From the NCBI GenBank assembly GCA_020310875.1, contig CM035422.1, forward strand, positions 52,838,394 through 52,902,393: a stretch of DNA of 64,000 nt. The letters run 5' to 3'. The notes beneath the pieces were generated by a model. That model saw nothing but the letters and a program-made list of their open reading frames with translations, searched no databases and was not told the DNA's origin. Shown one piece after another: positions 56,401-64,000 of this stretch. Within the stretch, counting starts at the first letter, position 1, and each line of letters begins with the position of its first letter. This DNA is from Ceratopteris richardii. Taxonomy: Eukaryota > Streptophyta > Polypodiopsida > Polypodiales > Pteridaceae. The position numbers and the translations under genes were made by a program.

Positions 56401-59400
56401 CCTTGTGTACCTAAGCACCAACTAAGGGACTTGTGGCTCCCCCTCAAGTGCATATAGTGGGGATTCACGCTTTATTTATCAATCCGAAGAGTATCAAAAC
56501 CTAGGCGAGTGTATGAAGATGTGCATTCAAATGATGATCAATGCAAACATGCTTCCCAAGAGTGCAAAAAAGGCAAAGACTAATCCAAATAAGCTTCAAC
56601 TGTCAGCTATGGTGTCGCGATACTTGGAGCAATAACCAATAGTAAATAGAGCTTTTCTCTCAACTCCGAACTCGGAATAAAGCGAATAGCATATGTCTTT
56701 CCAAGCTCTCAAGAAGACACATCCAATGGTAGTATTTTCACTCAATTCTGACACTTCTACTTCAAGTTATGAGCAAAATACTGAGTCACGGGAATGACCT
56801 TCCTACACTTCAGCACTTCCTACACTTCACACACACATTAACAACAGCAAATGAACACTTTCATAGATAGACAACACTTCCTAACACTCTTTTCAAGAAA
56901 CACACATGCATACAAGCTCACAAAGAAGAAGATACAGAGAGAAGAAGACACAAATTCGAAATTTTGTGCTCTTCATTCTCACAATGGCCAAAAGTCTTTA
57001 CAAAGAGTCACAAATTGACTTATATACATGTGCCCTAAAAATGGTCCTTTCACACAAGAGACCAGCACTTTATTCACTAAAAGGCTAATTTCCTACTAGT
57101 TTACATGGGTAAGCTACTAATCTTCTGCGGGGATGCATCTAGAGGACTTCTCTAGTGTATTTACATCGAAAAATATATTACAAAATGATTATGATACAAA
57201 AGATAAGGTGTCCAAATCGGAAAACTTTTGGGGCCCTTCTTTTTCTCTGCCTTGTGCTCTTCTTAGCTCTACAACACTCTCCCCCTCTTTGTCTCTGTCG
57301 TCCCTTGATAGGCTTTACTTCTTGTCTGTCACTTGTTGTCCGCATGCATCTCTTGGTCAGTTATGCCTGCTTGTTAAACAGGTGTTCAGTTTTGATGGCC
57401 TCTTCTTGATTCTTCTTTTACATCCTCTGGGCTTGATGCATTTGTGTTGCCTATTTTTTTTCTTTTCATCGCCCGCAACCCATGGAGATGGACTACCTGA
57501 TGTTCGTAGTGTAGCTCACCAATAACCTCTTTAATTCCGGGTTGTTGTGTTAAGTTGGGCTGCCACGCATGCCACCAGTGGAAGGTATGAAGGTCTAGTT
57601 CTTCAGCCTTCGATCTGAACCTTCCGAAGATCAAGAGGTTGAAGCACCTTCGTGTGGTTGTGGAACCGCCGGATATCTTCTTGCACTTCTTCATGGATAC
57701 TTCCTGGCCTTGGCCCCTCCTTCCCACCTACGTGCTTTTCCTTGATGTGTTCTGTGCAGAGGTGGATGTTGCACCCCTGCGGGGCTTCTTGCAGAGATGT
57801 ATCTTCATATATGATCTTTTTAGTGAAGCTTCTTTCTTTGTCTTCTTCTTTTCTTCTTTTTGCTTGACTCTCCCTCAAGATGTATCTTCAGATATGATCT
57901 TTTTAGTGAAGCTTCTTTCTTTGTCTTCTTCTTTTCTTCTTTTTGCTTGACTCTCCCTCAACACTGCCCCCTCCTGAACTTTGTTGTCCCCAACAGGGTT
58001 TGGAAGTCAATGGGAGTATGTTCTGTACACTTTTTGCTCTGTTTCATTAAGCAAATTAGCTTCACGTATCATGAGTTGCTTCCACTGTTCTGCTCTCACA
58101 CCATCATGTGGCGGTTGTCTATGGTCAAGGAAGAAACTTAGCTCATATGCCACTAATCTGGCATTCAAGTTGGATGACATCTTTAAAAAGATTTCTGAAT
58201 CAATTTCAAAGAAACCTGTGAAAAATGCTTCTTCCAATGTTTGCATATATGTGCTCGGTAAAAACGTCAGTCTAGAATAATATGCCATTATTGTTGGTCG
58301 GCTAGGCATATCAGACAAATCAAAAACAAGAATATCTGTTCCCTAATTAATGCCAATGAAATTTAAAAATGTATACACCGCGTGCTTGAACACCTTCAAA
58401 ACTGTAAGGATCATGCTGAGAATTTTATTCGTCATTTTGATAGCTAGATCAGGTACTGTTGCATATAGCCAAAATTCGATGGTTTTTACCATGTAATCTT
58501 CGGTTGGTAGATAGTTATGAGGTGGACTTGGAAGTAGCGGATAATTCAGTCACTGTTTATTGATCATACCATTCTTTTGCATATCCAAAAATTCTCTTGC
58601 TTCTCGGCGATGTGGTGTGGGGAAAAATGAAGGGTTTACCTGTAATAAGTATGGTGCTGCTTGCCAGTGCACCCGCAATGTAGGATTTTTCTCCAAAAAT
58701 TTTCTTCTCCATACAGGCTCTATCGCTTCAAATTCTTCTTGAATATACTTGAATGTGTCATCTTTAAAATGCAATTGTTCGTCTGGATTTTTCTGTGTGG
58801 TCTTCTTTATGTGTTGCCTTGTCTTCTCTTTCAATAATCCGTAAGAATGTTGAAAGGCTTCATTATGGTATCCAAGTCTTTGCCCTTTATTTTTGCTTCC
58901 TTCATTAATTTGATTACTTCATTTTCAAAATTCTCTGTCAACCGGGACACCAATAGTGCCCGTTCCTTCTGACCTATTTTTGCAGTGTATGGCATGGGAT
59001 GATCATCACATGGGTCTACAATCTATTCTTTTATTGGAGAATTATAAATCGGGGGAGATAGAGGATGTACCTCTACCTCGTCAGTAGGATTTTCTTGTAT
59101 TGGCTCTACTGGTATCCCAATTGGTATTTTCTCTTCTGCTTTAGTTTCTAATCGTGCAAGCCGTTCAGTCTTTTCTTTAACTTCTTGCATGGCTGCCCTG
59201 AGTGCTTCTTTGGCCGCAAGTAGCTCATTACCAATTTTTGCCACTTGGTCTACATTTTCGCTGTAACTCTTTACAAGTTTGGCATTCACATTTTGTAGTT
59301 GCGTTTTAAGTTCATTTGTTTCATTGATGTACCTGCTTTCCCATTCTGCTTTTCGGGCTTGCTCTTGTTTCAACTGATCTGCATATTTCTCAACCTGAGC

Positions 59401-62400
59401 TCTTAGTTCGTTCTGGTCAATATCTATAGTCTCTTGTTTTTTGATAGGCTGGTCATACAGTAATGCCTTCATCAATTCTTTGTTGGGGCCGCGTAAACTA
59501 TCGTTTTCTTCCATGTATACTTTCAATTGTGTTTCGAGCAGGTTGCTACTAGCTTTCATCCTCTCTTTGTCTGCTTTGCTGGCTTCATGTTGTCTTTGTA
59601 AGTCTGTCAGTTGTGCCTGGAGTTGATGATGCTGCTTCGTCAATGTATCACATTGTGCTTTGACAGCGAGTAACTTCGTTCCTTTGGCTGAAATCTCTTG
59701 TTGGGCCTGGATGAGCTGTGCGGACAACTGTTGACTCATGATTTGAAATTGATTCTTTTCCAGCATGGCTTTGTCGTAATCCGTGTCCATTTCCATCATT
59801 TGTTGTTGCGTGTCCATGGTCGTTTGTATCATTTGCTTAACAACAGGTTTTAACTGAGTAACGTCAACATTCAACCATGTGGTAGGGATGCTAGGTTCGT
59901 CACCTGTGGTAACATCTTTCCCTTGTGCCACATGCAACGTAGTATCATGGGGCTGCCGAATATGGAGTTGTATCCTTGGCTCAGCCTCCTTGTTGTCAAT
60001 CTTACCTTGAGGTGTATCATCAGGCACTTCAATCACAGTTGGCTCCTTATTCTGTTGTAGGCCTACTTCCTGGTGCATCGGTGTTTGTATTTCCTCTTTT
60101 ATAGGTGGCACTGCATCTTTATTTGTGATTGGAAGTTCCTTGATGCTCATCTTGGACGTATCATTCAATTGAATAATGTGCACTCGTTCAATGGATTCTT
60201 CTATGCCCTTTGCTTTTGCCTGTTGGTTGTCCAGTGTAACTTCGACTTGATTGATCTCTGTCCATTCTTCATTGTGCGTTTCGATTCTTATGTCAGTATC
60301 GAATGTGTCTTTTTTGGGGCTAGATTCTTCATTCGAGCTTGAATCTTCTAATCCCAGTTCTTTGTATCTGGCAGTTTGTTCTGGAGTATGTTCTTTATCT
60401 TTTTGTTTCTTTTCCTGGCTTGCCTGTCTGTAATGATGACCTTGGACATTTAAATTTACTTGCCCCCGCATATATGTGTGCATCCCTTCTAGAGCTGCAG
60501 AGAGATCTCTTTTCGTGATCTCTTTGATTGTGGTGTTTCTTGCGCTTCTTCTTCTCTTAGGCGTTTAGTCCCCCTCATGGGTTTCTTTGAACTGGTTCCC
60601 ACTTCTTCAATAGATATGGCTGTTTTCTTTTTCTTTGGAACAGTCGCTAACTTGGCATATTTTGCTAGCTCTGTTGAGGTTGGCATCAAGCGTAAGCAGT
60701 TCTTCATGTCAAGTGCCTCATAAATGAGTAGGGTCAAGGCCGAACTACCATTCACAAACTTTTTATGACCCCACTTTTTCTTCGCTTCGAATAGGCGATC
60801 TTGAATGTATGGATTCATATTTACTTTATTTCCTACTTGCCTCATAGCATGTGAGAGTAATTGCACAACAATTTTTTGAGGTGTCGTGTATCTATGCATA
60901 CTCGGAAAGCAAAAATGATGGTGCACTAAGCGAACAGAGTCTTCAATATCCGTTCTGTTGATTTCCAAAAAGGTTCTCTTTTTAGGATCATGACACTCAT
61001 CTTTCACATTGGTGAGTCCATCTTGATTCCATCCAAAAGCTCTGTTGATTAGCTCATGAGTGAATTGAATTGTTTTCCATGTACCAACTTTGTCTAGTAC
61101 TCTTGCCTCTAGGACTAATACCTTATTCGATGTGGACTGTAGTGTATTCATCACTTGTGTACATCTCTGGAAATCAGGCAGGTATATTGGAAGTCTCAGG
61201 AATGCATCAATTCCTGCTTGTGTCCAGACATCTGTCATGCAAGGTAATCCTTGTATGATAGTCTTGAAATCTTGGGACATGATAGGAAAGTAGTGATCCC
61301 TATCCATGATCTTGATGGTTGCCATAAAAAGAAGCTCGGACACTGGTTGATCATCAAGGAACCAATGACCTCTTGCCTTCATGATTGATTCCAAGGGAAG
61401 AAGCAAGACCTCTTCCTCTTGCGTAGCCTCAGAATTGGATGATGCCATCTGCACTCAATTTATACCAGAAATCAGTGGCAAGCTGGTATCAAGAATCATC
61501 TTTCACTTATCCTCATTGAATTTGGCAACTCTCCGAGTGGATTGTGTTGTCCCTTCCCCGTGGGTGTGAGAAAGGTAATACCTGGAATTTTTCATACTTT
61601 CCTATATTTTATGTTTTTGTCTGAAAGAAAAACAGAAAAGTTAGTTCATAGCCGAAGCAGTTATTGAATCTTGAGTTATTCTCTTAGATTATGTACAAGT
61701 GCTCTCCTATTCCCAAGAGGGAAATGTGCATCACTATTCTGAAGTAGAAGAAGAATGTGTCGAATGCTTGGCCTTGTATTGTGGCCCTATTATGCATACT
61801 TTGGATTCTTGTGACTCCACATGTGTGCAACTCGAATTACTTGATTGATGCATACAGATTGTCTTGGCTTTCGGCATCCAAATCTGCTTTAGTCCCTTGG
61901 GATAGTCTGTATCCCTAGCATTCTTGTAGAATGTCGTACTTTTTATGTAGTACTTTTGCTTCGTCTTCTGTTCGAATCTTTGAATGATTTTTGTTGCATG
62001 TCGAGTTTCCTGCTTTGTCTTGCATTGGTTTATCCTCAATCGTTTTGCCTTTCGATCATACTGATTCTCATTGTGCCTTGGCTCGTCCTTTTTGATGATT
62101 GTCACTCGGTCACATGACTTGGGAATCCATATTTGCGTCTCGGCCGGCTGAGCGGCTATCACTTTCTTCGGTATCCATACTTTAGTAACCTTTGGTGTGT
62201 CTGGGCATCCAACATGACTTGTATTTAATTTATTCTGTCGTTCCTTCTGATATTGTGAGTAATTCTTTTGTTGAAGATACACTGTCACTTGATCTTTTCT
62301 GATCCAAGCCTGTCTAGTGTAAGGAACGGGGTATATCCTTATGTGTGCAGATTCGTAATGGTCTTGCTGACTTGTCTCTCTGGTACTCGGTTCCTCACTG

Positions 62401-64000
62401 AGGCTGTTTTTGGCTAGAACACTAATCATGTGATTTACTGGATTAGAAGATTGTGTGCAATCAAGATTTCGTTGTGTCCTCACATGAAGTATTAGATGAA
62501 GGGGTTTCCACAGTGTGAGTGAACATACATTCAACATTGTGCTCATTTAAGTGAGTTCTTGGTTCTATACTTTTGGCTTTGATTGGTCGTTCATCTAGCA
62601 TGCTGAACACCTCACGATGTCCTATCTTGGTCGAGATGTATCCTAAGGCCAATTGAATAGTCACTTCATATTCATATATCCAATCTTGACCTAGCACGAG
62701 TTCTTCCGATAAGTCCTGATCTTGACAAACTAAGAATTTTTGTTCCATTGTGTTGTTTCCGAGATGTATAGATAAGGTAATCTCGCCTATACATTTGGTA
62801 AGTTTTCCTCCTATTCCAATCAGCTGTGCCTTAGAGGGCCGTAATTCTTCCTTGAGTTTTTGGGTCAATGAAAATGTGATACAGCTTATAGCAGCTCCTA
62901 TGTCAATGAGAGCATTGACCAAGTGGTACTCTTTTGTTCCAGCACCCAAATTCAAATAGGGTTGCATCAATTGCTGACCTAGGTTTTCAGTGGCTCTAAA
63001 ATTAGCCATTGGGACGAGTTCTTCTCCTTGTCGATATCTCTCATCTCTCTCTCATCCACTCTTTTCGTTTCTTGATTCGCTCTAGTGCTTCTTGTCTAGC
63101 TTCTTCTCGTATTCTTTCTTCCTCCATGCACCTATTTTTTCCCATTATTAGTCGTGACATTATTTCTTCAGTCAATGGCTCTAAATATTTTTTTACTCGA
63201 CAACCAGTGATATAGTTTGGCAATACTTCTCCATCTAGGGTTGCTAAACTGATGGCTCCACTGGTGGATATGCGATTGATGATCAATGGGTCATATCCCC
63301 TTTTTTGTAGTTTCTTAGCATGTTGTTTCAGAGTATATACCAAAACTAAATCTCCTTCCTTCAAGTTTTTATCTTTAATATGAGCATCAAAATATGCCTT
63401 CTGTCGCCTTTTAGCAGCATAAATCCCTGCTACCGCTTGTAACCTAGTTTTGTGTAACTTTTCTATTTGATCCAATTGAGCTGATAGTTCATGTCCAATC
63501 CACTCATAAGTTGTTTCTACTCTGAGAGTGGGTATTAAGAAATCGATTGGAAAAATAGCATTCTGTCCGTACAGTAAGTTAAAAGGAGTAGTTCCTATGG
63601 TGGTTTTGTAGGCTACTCGAAATGCCCATAAAGCATGATGTAATTGTTTATCCCAATCAGATCTTCCATTGTTAACAATTTTAGTGAGAACTGTGCACAA
63701 GATTTTATTTGAGCTTTCGGCCTGTCCATTGGCTTGTGGGTGATATGGGGCTGATTTCTTATGAATTACTAAGAACTCATTCAGTAGGGCTTCTATCACT
63801 TCATTCACAAAGTGTGTGCCTCTATCACTCACAATTTCTATAGGTAGTCCAAATCTAGTGAAAACATTCTCAAAGAGAAACTTGATTGTAGTCCTTGCAT
63901 CATTTTTCTTGGTTGCTTTGGCTTCAACCCATTTTTTCAAATAGTCTGTGGCTACAATTATGTACTCAGCATGGGATCCTTTAGCTGGTGGGCTAATAGG

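Overview
The window is a stack of nested transposable elements from a land-plant nuclear genome. I found no convincing single-copy host gene. The plant call rests on Ty1/copia elements primed by initiator tRNA-Met (TGGTATCAGAGC-type primer sites), long-LTR Ty3/gypsy elements with a tRNA-Asp-type or TGGCGCCGTCTGTGGG primer site, and a hAT transposon of the DUF659 type. The density of old, broken, nested elements suggests a very large genome such as a gymnosperm or fern, but the sequence alone does not settle the species.

Layout, left to right. 1-4843: the 3' part of gypsy 1 (integrase, a 3' accessory ORF, 3' LTR), inserted into the LTR of gypsy 2. 4844-7170: gypsy 2 (LTR tail, primer site, leader with a 37-bp palindromic minisatellite, start of gag). 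7179-9028: the right part of a hAT transposon carrying a decayed protein kinase. 9069-10066: primer site and LTR of copia L. 10105-16760: microsatellite, copia A, copia M and copia B fragments. About 16850-20332: copia C (minus). 20335-38045: copia D (plus), which holds a nearly complete copia E (22991-29402, minus) and a complete 7,530-bp hAT element (29505-37034). 38046-46611: copia F (minus), split by copia G (39587-44670). 47532-47615: a 5S-rRNA-derived sequence. 47765-48995: copia I. 50330-52336: gypsy J, related to gypsy 1 by its LTR, lying against a copia G-type fragment (52337-53508). 53509-56403: copia H (minus), broken by the 3' LTR of gypsy K. 56404-64000: gypsy K (minus, runs off the right edge).

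Two systems stand out. First, the hAT element has 8-bp target duplications, terminal inverted repeats and inverted subterminal repeats. Besides a decayed transposase it carries a protein kinase gene with its catalytic motifs readable, plus a second unrecognised coiled-coil ORF. A diverged second copy of the kinase plus hAT right end lies at 7179-9028, so kinase and transposon end have travelled together. Second, gypsy K and gypsy 2 share an LTR family. In K, integrase is followed by a retropepsin-like protease ORF, an ORF with repeated W-I-P-K motifs, and a long ORF (globular domain, basic nuclear-localisation-like patch, coiled coil, C-terminal domain), then a polypurine tract and a 1,560-bp LTR. 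Gypsy 1 carries a similarly laid-out 3' ORF. These occupy the position of env-like genes in Athila-type elements, but the protease placed after integrase is unusual.
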